Origin: an uncultured Collinsella sp.
Lineage (GTDB): Bacteria; Actinomycetota; Coriobacteriia; Coriobacteriales; Coriobacteriaceae
Assembly: GCA_900538305.1 (NCBI GenBank)
Contig: UPXY01000012.1
Coordinates: forward strand, 1 to 59,179
Length of the DNA: 59,179 nt
Direction: 5' to 3'
This document shows, in pieces, positions 15,928-25,461 of the stretch (position 1 is the stretch's first letter; each line of letters opens with the position of its first letter). Both the position numbers and the translations under genes were made by a program. Below the pieces are notes generated by a model. That model was not told the DNA's origin. It saw only the letters and a list, made by a program, of their open reading frames with translations, and ran no database searches.

Positions 15928-16755
15928 ATGGCTGAGGCTGCGCGGTATTGTCGGGCATGCGGAAAGAAGCTCAAAGAGGGAACGACGTTCTGCCCGTACT
16001 GTGGCGAGCGCATCGAGGCGCCGAGCGACTCACCTGCCCGTGAGGCGCGTGGTTCCGAAGCCGAGATTTCGGCAGCCGCACAGGACGTGCAGGCGGCTGT
16101 GCCGAAGCAGGCTCCCTCATCCACGACGGCTTCGCAATCGCCCACCACGCGCACGCGCGTTTTCAACCCCGTCACCACGCCCGCCCGCGCCTCCGAGCGC
16201 CTCGGTTCGTCGTCGCTCGTCACGCTCGGTGTTTGGATCGCGGCGGGAATCGGCTTCATTTCCGCGGCCATCACGTTCGTATCGTTCGCCGACTCGCTTG
16301 GCCAAGCGGTCGCGGAGCTTTCCGTGCTTGCTGTGCCGCAGGCGGCGCTCGGCGCGGCAATCTACGCTGTGGCCTCCCTTATGCTCATCTACCTCATCGG
16401 GGGCCTGGGTATGGGGCTGTTGCGACGCATTCTTGCGCAGAGGCAACTGAGGCCGGGGCGCGTCGTTGCCGCGTTCGTCCGGGCGTTCATCGTCGCAGTA
16501 ATCGTGGCCGCCGGGATGCTGTTCGTTGTGCCTGCGCTCGACGATGCCTCTCTGGCGCATCCGCTCGCGGCTTTCTTCGCCGGCAGCTCGTCGGGCGTCG
16601 CGAAGGGCTTGTTCCTCTTGTTCAGCCGCCTGTGGCCGATGCTCTCGAAGATGCTGCCCGTATTCGGTGTCGAGGCGGTGCTGCTCTTTGCGCTGCAGCA
16701 CCTTATCCGGCGCGGAACGGTTACGACTCCACCTGCACCGCCGCAGGCGAGTTGA
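15928..16755 (+). CDS. Zinc-ribbon membrane protein
   Basis: A 275-residue protein of unknown function. It opens with a four-cysteine zinc ribbon (YCRACGKKL then FCPYCGERIE), continues with a Ser/Thr/Pro-rich linker to about residue 95, and then has about four membrane segments (roughly 98-122, 128-170, 180-205 and 245-262). It is the first of three zinc-ribbon membrane proteins in a row on this strand and lies 52 bases before the large peptidase. The N-terminal ribbon is expected in the cytoplasm. Confidence 0.8.
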   Translation: MAEAARYCRACGKKLKEGTTFCPYCGERIEAPSDSPAREARGSEAEISAAAQDVQAAVPKQAPSSTTASQSPTTRTRVFNPVTTPARASERLGSSSLVTLGVWIAAGIGFISAAITFVSFADSLGQAVAELSVLAVPQAALGAAIYAVASLMLIYLIGGLGMGLLRRILAQRQLRPGRVVAAFVRAFIVAVIVAAGMLFVVPALDDASLAHPLAAFFAGSSSGVAKGLFLLFSRLWPMLSKMLPVFGVEAVLLFALQHLIRRGTVTTPPAPPQAS

Positions 16756-16807
16756 CCTCTCGCCGCCCCGTCGTCTCGAACCGTCCGTTCCAACGAAATG
16801 AGCTCCC

Positions 16808-19800
16808 ATGAAACGCTGCAAAAACTGCAAAGCGCCACTCGATAAGCAAGTCACCGCGTGCCCGAAGTGTGGAACCCCGGTTCGCCGCATGAAGCTGAGA
16901 CATAAACTGTTCATTGCGCTTGCGGTGTTTCTACTCGTCGTTGGTGGAATCATAGGCGCGCTCTTCGCTACGGGTCACGGCGATCTCATCACCGGCTTGC
17001 CCGCGCGCATCGCCGCGGCGTTCGGCGGCGACGCGAACGGTGCGGGCGGCGCGGGGGTGGACGGTGCGGGCGGCTCGAGTGAGGGTGGCGGCGCAAGTCC
17101 ATCCGAGACGGACTTCGTCTTGCTGGGAGGCGGGTTCACCGACCGTACCATCGGCTCCGAGGATGATGCTCGCGCCGCGGTTGAGGATGCCGCGCCGGCG
17201 CTCGGCATGGAGGACGTGGACGCAGAACTGGGGACATGTGTTTCGAGCGAGGTGCTCGGCAATAGCTACTATCGCTTCGCGCAGGAATACGACGGCATTC
17301 CGGTGTACGGTCGCAGCGTGGTGGTAAGTGCCGACGACTCGGGTGAGGCGCTCGACCTCACGAGTAACTACGCCGCGGTGGGAGATATCGAGACCGAGCC
17401 GGCGATCGCAGCGGAAGAGGCTGAGGAGACGGTCATCGACAGCGTCGACGGTGTTCAGTGGACGATGTCCGAGGGTCTCACCATCTATTCGCTCTACGAC
17501 GCAGAACCGGTTGTCGCGTGGCAGATTCTCGCCGCCACGAGCGATGGCGCGTATCGCTACTTCGTGTCTGCGGAGACGGGCGATGCTGTCGCACGCGAGG
17601 TAGCGGCCAATACGGCGACGGGCAGGGACTTGAATGGCGACACCGTGCGATTCAATACGTCGCGCCAGGGCGATGGCTTCGCGCTTGTGGATTCCGAGCG
17701 CGGCATTTCCGCCTATGATGCAGAGGGCGAAGGCCGTACCGAGATCTATGCGCATATCACTATGACTGGAGAAGACGGCGGTCGCGTTCGCCTTACGCCC
17801 AATGCGGCGAGCGGCGGGTATGCGTGGGAGGTTGACGGCCATAGCTCGGCAACGCTGCTCGTGAATACGACGACTGGGCAATACCTGATCGAATATGAAG
17901 ATGGGACGCGCGAGACAATCGCGTCGACGTCGTTCGAGTATGGCGATCATCTCGTTACGAGCGAAAGCGATAGCGATTGGTCGAATGCAGGCGCGAACAC
18001 GCTTGTGGACTCCACGGCAACCTCCTACGACTACTATCTCGAAGTGCTCGGTTGGGAAAGTTTCGATGGAGCCGGCGGCCCCATTCATGCGGTCTACGGC
18101 TTGCCTGAAGACAACGCATTCTCGTGGGTGCCCACAGGAGACTACGCGCTTCTCGTGGCAGGCGGCAGCATGCCGTACCCTGGGCGCATGGTGATCGGCC
18201 ATGAATATACGCATGCTGTCGTGAGTGCCACCTGCGCGCTCTCGGGGGACGAGACCGAGCAAGCAGGCCCGCTCAACGAGGCGGTTTCAGATCTTATGGG
18301 CGTCGCTATCTCGGATATGAACGATAACGGCATTGCCGATAACTCGTATGACTGGGATATCGAGGGCACGGACAGAAATCTTGAGGACCCGGAATCGAGC
18401 AGTCTGCCGGACAGTGTGAATAGTAGGTGGTACTGGGACGAGAACCTCAACCCGCAGGCGGGATCTGACGACGACCCTTATGAAGAGCACCACAACGCGA
18501 CGGTCATAGGGCATGCAGGCTATCTCATGTGCGCGGAGGGACCCGAGGCGGCGGTGGTCGATGGCGACGCGCTCAGCACCGAGGAAATGGCGAAGCTCGT
18601 GTTCGTCTCGTTCTTTACCATGCCCGCCGACTGCACCTTCAACGAATTCGCGACCATCATGCAGAACGTGGCGCAGACGTTCTGCTCGCAGGGGACGCTC
18701 ACACAGGCTCAGGTCGATCGCGTGACCTCGGCATTTGTGAATGTTGGGCTTTATGGGTACGACCGCTCCCTCACGCTGGAGCCCGATGCAACGCTTTCGG
18801 TGCTCGACGTGAACGGCGAGCCCTACGGGTCGTATACCGTAGCGCTTGAAGCGATATATGTGAAGGGCTCGCAGACTGCCGAGGAACTCAACCAGAGCGG
18901 CGATATGCAGCGCACCGCCTCGTCGACCGATCCGCTGTCGCTCGACTTTCCGGCGGAAGGCGTCTACCGCATGACGTTAACCGACGGCGCGAACTCCGCA
19001 CGCTCCGAGGAGTTCTCTGTGGCGGTGCTTGCGCGCGGGGAGAGCTCTTGCGAGCTGCAGACCGATTTCGGCGGTGTGGACCAGGCGTCTGACCAGGCGG
19101 AGCGCACGCGGGTCATCACGGGGGAGCAGGATATCTCGCTGGTGCTCGACGTATCGAGCAGCATGAGCGGAAGCCGCATCGAGCAGCTGCGCAGCGCGGC
19201 ACAGGGCTTCGTGGATACGGCGTTCGCAGATTCGAGCCAGGTGCGCGTTGGCATGGTCGCTTACAACCAGGACGTGAGCGTGCATGTTCCGCTCGCGGTG
19301 GAGCCAGGGAGCCTCGAGAGCGAGATCGCATCACTCGATGCGAGTGGGAGCACCAATATCGAGCTCGCGCTTCAAACAGCGCGGGCGCAGCTGGAATCGG
19401 GTACGGCGGATCGGAAGATTATCGTGCTCATGTCGGACGGCGAGCCGACGGACGGCGCCCAAGGCGACGACCTCATCGCAGTGGCAAGCGAGCTGAAGGA
19501 AGCTGGCTTCAAGATTTATACCGTGGGTGTTGAGCAAGCTCCGGGTGGCGAAGAGCTGCTTCGCGCCATGGCGAGCGATGGCTGCTATTACTCGGTCGAT
19601 GCCGAGAGCCTGAGTGCGTTCTTCGCGCAGATCGCTACCGAGATCAGCGGCGTGCCGTATATGTACGTGCGCATCGAGTGCCCGGTCGAGGTCACGGTGA
19701 GCTACAACGGCGAAACCCTGTCTTCGGCGGGAGATAACCCCAGTACGCTGACGTCCTTCGGTTCGCTTGCGTTTGAGGCGGTAGAAGGCCAGACGGCGAG

Positions 19801-20206
19801 CGACGGGACGCAAGAAACCGTCAAGATCTTGCGTTTGCGCGAAGGCGTGCCCTATACGGTGGAGATCGAGGGCACGGGCACAGGCACGATGGACTACGTC
19901 ATCGCATTCGTGGATGAGCGAGGCGACTATGCGGATTTCCGTACGTTCGGCGGCATCGAGATCACCGATCGCACGCAGATCGAGTCGGTGGCGGAATATG
20001 CGAGCGAGACGCTGCTCCAGGTCGACGAAGACGGCGACGGCGTTTGGGATCGCTCATACCGGGCGGGGGTGAACGAAGAGGCCGTGCTTATCGATAACGG
20101 CTGGGCGGCTATGGTGGTGTGCGCGGTCGCGGTCGGTGCGTTCGCGCTCATCGTCGCAGTGCGCGGGCGCTCGCTTCTGCGCCTGCTGAAACAAGCTCAT
20201 CGCTAG
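16808..20206 (+). CDS. Membrane-anchored zinc-ribbon / M4 metallopeptidase / VWA fusion protein
   Basis: A 1132-residue multidomain protein. In order: zinc ribbon (Cys4, 7, 18, 21), membrane segment (about 33-55), Gly-rich linker, FTP/PepSY-like propeptide (about 100-265), thermolysin-type M4 domain with zinc site HEYTH (465-469), NEAVSD (490-495) and a candidate catalytic His at 561-562, then a VWA domain with intact MIDAS (DVSSS 781-785, a Thr in GSTN, MSDGEPTD), and a second membrane segment (about 1099-1119) with a basic tail. The peptidase and VWA parts should face outside. All catalytic residues look intact. The combination is unusual for the M4 family. Confidence 0.85.
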   Translation: MKRCKNCKAPLDKQVTACPKCGTPVRRMKLRHKLFIALAVFLLVVGGIIGALFATGHGDLITGLPARIAAAFGGDANGAGGAGVDGAGGSSEGGGASPSETDFVLLGGGFTDRTIGSEDDARAAVEDAAPALGMEDVDAELGTCVSSEVLGNSYYRFAQEYDGIPVYGRSVVVSADDSGEALDLTSNYAAVGDIETEPAIAAEEAEETVIDSVDGVQWTMSEGLTIYSLYDAEPVVAWQILAATSDGAYRYFVSAETGDAVAREVAANTATGRDLNGDTVRFNTSRQGDGFALVDSERGISAYDAEGEGRTEIYAHITMTGEDGGRVRLTPNAASGGYAWEVDGHSSATLLVNTTTGQYLIEYEDGTRETIASTSFEYGDHLVTSESDSDWSNAGANTLVDSTATSYDYYLEVLGWESFDGAGGPIHAVYGLPEDNAFSWVPTGDYALLVAGGSMPYPGRMVIGHEYTHAVVSATCALSGDETEQAGPLNEAVSDLMGVAISDMNDNGIADNSYDWDIEGTDRNLEDPESSSLPDSVNSRWYWDENLNPQAGSDDDPYEEHHNATVIGHAGYLMCAEGPEAAVVDGDALSTEEMAKLVFVSFFTMPADCTFNEFATIMQNVAQTFCSQGTLTQAQVDRVTSAFVNVGLYGYDRSLTLEPDATLSVLDVNGEPYGSYTVALEAIYVKGSQTAEELNQSGDMQRTASSTDPLSLDFPAEGVYRMTLTDGANSARSEEFSVAVLARGESSCELQTDFGGVDQASDQAERTRVITGEQDISLVLDVSSSMSGSRIEQLRSAAQGFVDTAFADSSQVRVGMVAYNQDVSVHVPLAVEPGSLESEIASLDASGSTNIELALQTARAQLESGTADRKIIVLMSDGEPTDGAQGDDLIAVASELKEAGFKIYTVGVEQAPGGEELLRAMASDGCYYSVDAESLSAFFAQIATEISGVPYMYVRIECPVEVTVSYNGETLSSAGDNPSTLTSFGSLAFEAVEGQTASDGTQETVKILRLREGVPYTVEIEGTGTGTMDYVIAFVDERGDYADFRTFGGIEITDRTQIESVAEYASETLLQVDEDGDGVWDRSYRAGVNEEAVLIDNGWAAMVVCAVAVGAFALIVAVRGRSLLRLLKQAHR

Positions 20207-20258
20207 TGGATTTGCTAACGTCCAGCTTACCGGCTTGGACTATAGTTAAGTGAAAGCA

Positions 20259-20296
20259 CACCGCCGCGCGATCTCACGGTATCTCGCGCGGCGGTG
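20259..20296. repeat. GC-rich hairpin ahead of a zinc-ribbon gene
   Basis: Thirteen-base arms (20259-20271 and 20284-20296) pair perfectly around 12 bases. A TATAGT (20241-20246) lies just upstream. With no T-run it is more likely a leader structure than a terminator. Confidence 0.5.
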
Positions 20297-20377
20297 CACG
20301 GATGCTTCGCCGGCCGCGCCGTTGCGGGAATCGCGTTGCGACCGCCGGGGACCGGGGATAGGAAGGGAAGGTAGATC

Positions 20378-21199
20378 ATGTTCTGTCCTTATTGCGGCAC
20401 CCAGCTGCCAGACGGTTCGGCCTTTTGCGGCAACTGCGGCAAGCCGCTGAGCCAGCAGCCGGCGGGCAACGCGGCTCCCGCTGCGCAGCCCGCTGGCATG
20501 CCTCCCGCGCCGTTGCCTCAGCCGGGAAACGTGCCGCCCACGACGCCCCCAGACTTCAACCAGCAGACCCCGTTCGGCGCCAAACCCGCCAAGAAGCCGC
20601 TTCAGGTGACGCGCGGAATGACGGTCGGCATCCTCGCGGTCGCGGTCGTCGCCGTGGTGGCTATCGTCCTCGCGGTGACCGGCGTTTTCGGCGGCGGTGG
20701 CGCGGGCGAGTCGAGCGCTAACGGCGTTGCCGACAGGCTCGGCGGTGTATACAACAATCTGCTTCAGAGCGATTTTGATAGCGATGCGTTCGAGTCCTTC
20801 GGCAACGGGCTGCTCGACCTGCTTCCCGAGCAGCTGGTGGATGGACAGCTCGAAAGCATGGGCTACGATTCTCGGGAAGAATTCTCTGAGGATATCGGGG
20901 AACAATACGGCTATGGGATGTCGTATTACGGCAATGTCCTCAGCTATATGACGATCGAATTAGACATCACGCTCGGCGACGCGCTCGATGACACTCAGCT
21001 TTTCAATATAAACACCATGCTTGAACAGTATGACCTCGAGGCCACCAGCGGCTATTTGCTCGAGGCTTCCATCTCGGCGACGCTCACGGAGGATTACAAC
21101 GGCTATAGCGCCGGCGAGCAGGAGTCTGCGGAAACAAGCACGGGAATGGCTGCCGTAGAGATCGATGGTCGCTGGTACTTGTATCCCGGCGTGTACTAA
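20378..21199 (+). CDS. Zinc-ribbon lipoprotein-like membrane protein
   Basis: A 273-residue protein opening with a zinc ribbon (MFCPYCGTQLPDGSAFCGNCG), then an Ala/Pro-rich linker, one membrane segment (about 80-103) and an extracellular domain of about 165 residues of unknown type, rich in acidic and Tyr residues. GAAGGGAAGG precedes the ATG. Similar zinc_ribbon_2 proteins are frequent in Actinobacteria and Firmicutes without known function. It closes the run of three ribbon-bearing membrane proteins and ends at a terminator. Confidence 0.8.
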   Translation: MFCPYCGTQLPDGSAFCGNCGKPLSQQPAGNAAPAAQPAGMPPAPLPQPGNVPPTTPPDFNQQTPFGAKPAKKPLQVTRGMTVGILAVAVVAVVAIVLAVTGVFGGGGAGESSANGVADRLGGVYNNLLQSDFDSDAFESFGNGLLDLLPEQLVDGQLESMGYDSREEFSEDIGEQYGYGMSYYGNVLSYMTIELDITLGDALDDTQLFNINTMLEQYDLEATSGYLLEASISATLTEDYNGYSAGEQESAETSTGMAAVEIDGRWYLYPGVY

Positions 21200-21232
21200 C
21201 GTGCCGAACTGGCTATAGTTCTGAGCGATGAG

Positions 21233-21270
21233 CCCGGGAGCCGGATGGATACGTCGGCTTCCGGGTTTTT
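21233..21270 (+). terminator. Terminator after the zinc-ribbon cluster
   Basis: CCCGGGAGCCG (21233-21243) pairs with CGGCTTCCGGG ending at 21265, eleven pairs with one wobble, then five T. Confidence 0.88.
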
Positions 21271-21285
21271 CATGTGCGAAACCGC

Positions 21286-21395
21286 CCCAGCGTAAAGTAA
21301 CCCCAGCGACTTTTTTACATCACTCAGAAAAAATCACCTGATTGATTTGAGCATCGGGTGATGTAAAAAAATCGCTGGGGTTACTTTACGCTGGG
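21286..21395. repeat. Long palindrome, family A copy 1
   Basis: Arms 21286-21323 and 21358-21395 are reverse complements at 37 of 38 positions around a 34-base AT-rich loop. It lies between convergent genes. The arm contains the family words GTAAA, CCCCAG and TTTTTTACATC, in the same order as in the elements at 30031 and 31411. Confidence 0.9.
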
Positions 21396-21412
21396 ACGAT
21401 TGTGCGTGCACC

Positions 21413-22627
21413 CTACAGGCTGAAGGTCCAACAGACGATGGCCTGCGAGAGCACGAATTTCAGATCCCATTTCTGCGCGGAGTGATAGCTGCTGTTCGGG
21501 TCGTGCATGTTGACCATGCCGGAGTCGTCGATGCCATACAGGATGATGAAGTGGCCGACCGTCGTGAAGTATCCGGGGCTCAGGACGCAGACCACGGGTT
21601 CGCCTGCACGCAATGCAGAGATGATCTCGGAGGTCGAATTGGGGTTTATGGCGGTTCCAGTGATCCCGAGGAGCGCCGCGCCGTCTGTCATGAACGCGTG
21701 CTCGGTTGCGCCGGTAGGGGCGAAGTTGTGCTCGTCGGCGAAGGCACACATGTCGCCGGCGTCCATGTCGGTGTTCCCGGTAAGATAGATATAGATCATG
21801 GCAAGACAGGTGGGGCCGCATCCATTGCGCTCGACGGTTCCTCCTGCATAGGGCTTGCTGGACCAAGCGGGATCGGTCTGGTAGAGATAGGGCAAGCTGC
21901 CCTGCTCCCAGTCCTCGCGCGGGGTGGATGCGGGAAGCTGTGCCGCCGTCTTCGCGGGGATGTTGAGCAGCGACGACTCTGCGGCCGTCGCGAGGCCAAC
22001 GCCGTCTACGAAAAATATGGTCGAAAGCAGTGTGAGGATGCCCGTGCCCACAAGCGCGCAGCTTACAACCACGGGAATTCTGAGAGCAGGCTGGGTGCGC
22101 CCCGAGGAGCGACCGAGGGAGCCATAGCGCATCGAGCCGAGAGAACGGCTGCCGCGGTTTAGGCCGTTGCGAGATGAGTAACCAGCGCCCCTACGTCCAC
22201 GATGAAAAAGACGGGTGATGGAGCTCGCCAGCGCTGAGACGAGTGCAATCGGTATGGCGATGATGAAGCCGAGGATGTTAAGCGCGGGGTTTCTCGTGGG
22301 GCGAGAGGTCGGTCGCATGCCGCCCCGGCGAACCCCGCTGCTTCCGCTTCGCTGCCTTGGCGGACGGTGCCGTGCATCTACCTGCCGATACTGCGCACGC
22401 TGCTGCGGGGCAGGACGCCGTGGCTGCGAGCCTTGGGGCGGGCGCGGTCTTTGCCGCCGCTCCTGCGTGTTGTATTCGGGCGGGGCTTCTTGCCTTCGAT
22501 AGGTGGCAAGTCGCGCAGAACGAAGCGTGGGCTGTCCGGCACCGGTATACCTGGCGCGACTCGTAGGCGCGCCAACACGGGGCTCGTCCCGCCCGTCGTA
22601 TTGTGATGCACCCGTGTTTCGCGCCAC
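21413..22627 (-). CDS. Membrane-anchored C39-like cysteine peptidase
   Basis: A 404-residue protein with a basic, Arg/Pro/Gln-rich disordered N-terminus (1-110), hydrophobic segments near 115-135 and 183-208, and an extracellular C39_2-type papain-like domain. The active site is readable: NGCGPTC (Cys270), His359 in VGHFIILYGID and Asp376 in NMHDPNS. Family members cleave peptides or isopeptides at the surface; the substrate is unknown. GTG 22627 is preceded on this strand by GAAGGGA. It converges on the zinc-ribbon cluster across a long palindrome. Confidence 0.82.
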   Translation of the reverse strand: MARNTGASQYDGRDEPRVGAPTSRARYTGAGQPTLRSARLATYRRQEAPPEYNTQERRQRPRPPQGSQPRRPAPQQRAQYRQVDARHRPPRQRSGSSGVRRGGMRPTSRPTRNPALNILGFIIAIPIALVSALASSITRLFHRGRRGAGYSSRNGLNRGSRSLGSMRYGSLGRSSGRTQPALRIPVVVSCALVGTGILTLLSTIFFVDGVGLATAAESSLLNIPAKTAAQLPASTPREDWEQGSLPYLYQTDPAWSSKPYAGGTVERNGCGPTCLAMIYIYLTGNTDMDAGDMCAFADEHNFAPTGATEHAFMTDGAALLGITGTAINPNSTSEIISALRAGEPVVCVLSPGYFTTVGHFIILYGIDDSGMVNMHDPNSSYHSAQKWDLKFVLSQAIVCWTFSL

Positions 22628-22774
22628 GTTGCGTTCCCTTCAAGCAAATGCAGCTACCTGTAGCATCGTACCGCATCTGCCATGATTTCGAAAACGTGAA
22701 GGGGCCGGGCTGTTTTGAAATCTCTCACCGAGGGGATAATGAATCCGAAAAAACGCAACTTGAAAGGGGATCAT

Positions 22775-23719
22775 ATGCCTGCCCTTATCACGCATCACCT
22801 GTTTGGCGAAGAAAGCATCGACCGGCTTCCCGCCGGCGTCATCGGTACCGACGAGGAGCGCCTCGCGTTTCTTCTGGCAAATCAGGGGCCAGACCCCTAT
22901 TTCTTCCGCGTGAGGACTCCACGCGCCGCCCAATGCATGGACTTGGCGCGCTCGCTGCACCGTTGCAAGATCTCCCAGCAGTTCGAGGTGCTTCGCGACG
23001 GGGTCTCGCATCTGCGTCGGCACGATGCCCATGTGGGACGCGCATTCGTGCTCGGCCTGCTCTCACATTACGCGCTCGACCGCGCGGCACATCCGTTCGT
23101 GTACGCCCAACAATGGGGCGTGCAGGAGGCAGACGAGAGCCTGCAGGGTGCCGCGAACCAGGTCCATGCGATCATCGAGAGCGATATCGACGTGCTCATG
23201 CTGCAGCTCAAGCGGGCTGGCGCGACGGTCGAGGACTATCCGCCGGAGGGCGAGCTCGTTACCACCGAACGCATCAACAAGGTCGCGGGTACGCTCATGA
23301 GCTATGCGGCGTTCAGCGTATACGGTATTGAAGTGGGAGCGCCGGAGTATGGAGGCGCTGTCGCGGACATGAAGCTCGCGTATCGCATGATCGAGCCTGC
23401 CGGGTCGCTGCAGTGCCAGCTCATCGGGAAGGCCGAGGCGGCTGTGCGCGGGAACTCGATTCTGGCGGCGCTTGCCCATCGCGTGACGACGGAACCGCCG
23501 CTGCGCGCGGGCAACATGGGCAAGCTTGCTTGGGAGAACCCCTTCACCGGCGCGGCGAGCAGCGAGAGCTTCCCCGAGCTCTTCGACCGCGCTCTCGGCG
23601 AATACGAAGATGCGGCAGCGCGCTTCATCGCCGGGGAGCCGCTTGCGCAAGTGACGCGCCACATGAACTACTCTGGTCGCCCGCTCGGCGAAGATGAGGA
23701 GTTCGACCGCGAGGAGTAG
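22775..23719 (+). CDS. Zinc-dependent phospholipase C-like protein
   Basis: A 314-residue protein resembling the zinc-dependent phospholipase C/S1-P1-like helical family seen in many Firmicutes and Coriobacteria. Histidines LITHHLFGEES near the start and GLLSHYALDRAAHPF (about residues 91-105) could supply zinc ligands. There is no signal peptide, so a cytoplasmic role is likely, and true phospholipase activity is unproven. ATG 22775 follows GAAAGGGGA; a longer in-frame start at 22715 is less likely. It is divergent from the C39-like gene. Confidence 0.75.
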   Translation: MPALITHHLFGEESIDRLPAGVIGTDEERLAFLLANQGPDPYFFRVRTPRAAQCMDLARSLHRCKISQQFEVLRDGVSHLRRHDAHVGRAFVLGLLSHYALDRAAHPFVYAQQWGVQEADESLQGAANQVHAIIESDIDVLMLQLKRAGATVEDYPPEGELVTTERINKVAGTLMSYAAFSVYGIEVGAPEYGGAVADMKLAYRMIEPAGSLQCQLIGKAEAAVRGNSILAALAHRVTTEPPLRAGNMGKLAWENPFTGAASSESFPELFDRALGEYEDAAARFIAGEPLAQVTRHMNYSGRPLGEDEEFDREE

Positions 23720-23907
23720 CGGTCGGGAGCTTTGGCTGCGCATAGTTTCCGCTTTGGCTTTTTTGGGACGTAAGGTGGTGCCGGGGGCGGTATGGCGTCC
23801 TCCGGTAGTCCGCTGCGCTCCCTGCTTTACCAAATCATGACCGCCGCAGGGTATGCCCTGGCGTACTATTACAAGGTGCGCTTGCGTGCAGAGCCAAGGG
23901 GGTCAGG

Positions 23908-25158
23908 ATGAAATACACCAAGCAGGAACGCAACTGGGTCATGTACGACGTGGGCAACTCTGCCCTCGTGCTGTTCAACACGTCGGTCGTGCCCATTTAC
24001 TTCGACGCCATCAACACTGCGGCGAACTCAGCGGAGCTCGTGACGGCGTGGGCGAACGCGCAGACTATCGCCTCGCTCGTCGTGGCGCTCCTCATGCCCG
24101 TCTTGGGCTCGCTCGCAGACTTCGCGGGGAACAAGATCAAGTTTTTCCTGGGCTTCTTCTTCACGGGGCTCGTGCTCTGCCTTGCCCAGGCAATCCCCAT
24201 GGGCGCGATGCCGTTTCTCGTGGTGTACGTGATCTGCACCATCGGCCTCAACTCGTCCATGACATTCTACGATGCCATGCTGCCGGACATCACCACCGAC
24301 GAGCGCATGGACACGGTATCGAGCTCCGGTTACGCCTGGGGTTACATTGGCTCCTGCGTGCCGTTTATCGTGTGCATCGCGCTTATCTTGGGCGGTCCTG
24401 CGGCGCTCAGCCTCGACATGCTCTTCTGCGTACGCGTGTCGTTCATCATCACCGGCATCTGGTGGCTCGCCTTCACGCTTCCGCTTGTGCGCACCTATAA
24501 GCAGCGCTATGCGAAGGAGCTGGCACCCGGCGAGACGCTCGGCAGCGAGATCATGAAGACGCTCCGCGGCCTGGGTGCCACCATGCGCCGCATCGCTCAG
24601 GACAAGGCGATTCTCATCTACATGATTGCGTTCTTCTTCTACATCGATGGCGTGCACACGGTCATTTCCATGGCCACGACGTACGGCACATCACTCGGCA
24701 TCGATTCGACGCAGCTCATCCTGGCGCTTCTCGTCACGCAGTTCGTGGCCTTCCCCTCGGCCATCGTCTACGGCAAGCTCTCCGGGAAGTACGGGACGCT
24801 CCGCATGATCATCATCGCCGTGGTGGCATACGTGGCGATCGTGCTTTTCGCGGCCTTCTTCTTGAAGACTGCTGTCGAGTTCTGGATCCTCGCGGTGGCG
24901 GTCGGCCTGTTCCAGGGTGGCATCCAGGCGCTTTCGCGCAGCTACTTCGGCAAGCTCATTCCCAAGGAGCATTCGAACGAATACTATGGCTTCTTCGATA
25001 TCTTCGGCCGCTATGCATCCGTCATGGGAACTCTGCTAGTATCTGTCGTGACATCGCTCACGGGGGATGCTTCTTTAGGAGTGCTTTCCATCGGGATCCT
25101 GCTCATCGTGGGCCTTGTTATGCTCATCAGGCTTTCTCGCATCAAGGGCATGGCATAG
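23908..25158 (+). CDS. MFS transporter, UMF1/Atg22-like
   Basis: A 416-residue major facilitator protein with about twelve membrane segments. YDVGNSALVLFNTSVVPIYF at the N-terminus and SSSGYAWGYIGS in the fourth to fifth helix region are characteristic of the UMF1 (Atg22-like) group. Substrates of bacterial members are unknown; yeast Atg22 exports amino acids from the vacuole. AAGGGGGTCAGG lies before the ATG. A terminator follows, so it is monocistronic. Confidence 0.87.
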   Translation: MKYTKQERNWVMYDVGNSALVLFNTSVVPIYFDAINTAANSAELVTAWANAQTIASLVVALLMPVLGSLADFAGNKIKFFLGFFFTGLVLCLAQAIPMGAMPFLVVYVICTIGLNSSMTFYDAMLPDITTDERMDTVSSSGYAWGYIGSCVPFIVCIALILGGPAALSLDMLFCVRVSFIITGIWWLAFTLPLVRTYKQRYAKELAPGETLGSEIMKTLRGLGATMRRIAQDKAILIYMIAFFFYIDGVHTVISMATTYGTSLGIDSTQLILALLVTQFVAFPSAIVYGKLSGKYGTLRMIIIAVVAYVAIVLFAAFFLKTAVEFWILAVAVGLFQGGIQALSRSYFGKLIPKEHSNEYYGFFDIFGRYASVMGTLLVSVVTSLTGDASLGVLSIGILLIVGLVMLIRLSRIKGMA

Positions 25159-25193
25159 GAACCGGGCGCGACGGTTTTATCTGCTGTGATGTG

Positions 25194-25223
25194 ACGGGGT
25201 GCCTCCGGGTGCCCCGTTTTTTT
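25194..25223 (+). terminator. Terminator of the MFS transporter gene
   Basis: ACGGGGTGCC (25194-25203) pairs with GGTGCCCCGT (25208-25217), ten pairs with two wobbles, tetraloop TCCG, then seven T. Confidence 0.92.
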
Positions 25224-25271
25224 GCGAGATGGCAATCGTCTGATCGGGCGCGGGGTCGGCCTGCCACCGGG

Positions 25272-25390
25272 TCAGCCACTGGGGACGGGGGTTATTGGCT
25301 GGTCGGCAGGGCAATTGGTGTTGCGAGTCGTATTCGACCAGCCAATAACCCCCGTCCCCAATGGCTGGCGCCCGTCCCCAACGGCTGGCT
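25272..25390. repeat. Long palindrome with short tandem repeat tail
   Basis: Arms 25272-25305 and 25335-25368 are reverse complements except for about two positions, around 29 bases. The right end continues into a tandem copy of CCCGTCCCCAA plus GGCTGG (25351-25368, then about 25371-25388). It sits between the MFS terminator and the QueT-like gene. Confidence 0.85.
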
Positions 25391-25461
25391 GCGCCCCCGC
25401 GCCTGACCAGGCCTTCTCGATGAGCATGAAGTAAAGCCCTCCAACTAGAAGGTGTATGCTC

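Noticed and set aside
25391..25461. preQ1 riboswitch before the QueT-like gene
   Set aside because: I found neither the class I hairpin with its A-rich tail nor a class II pattern.
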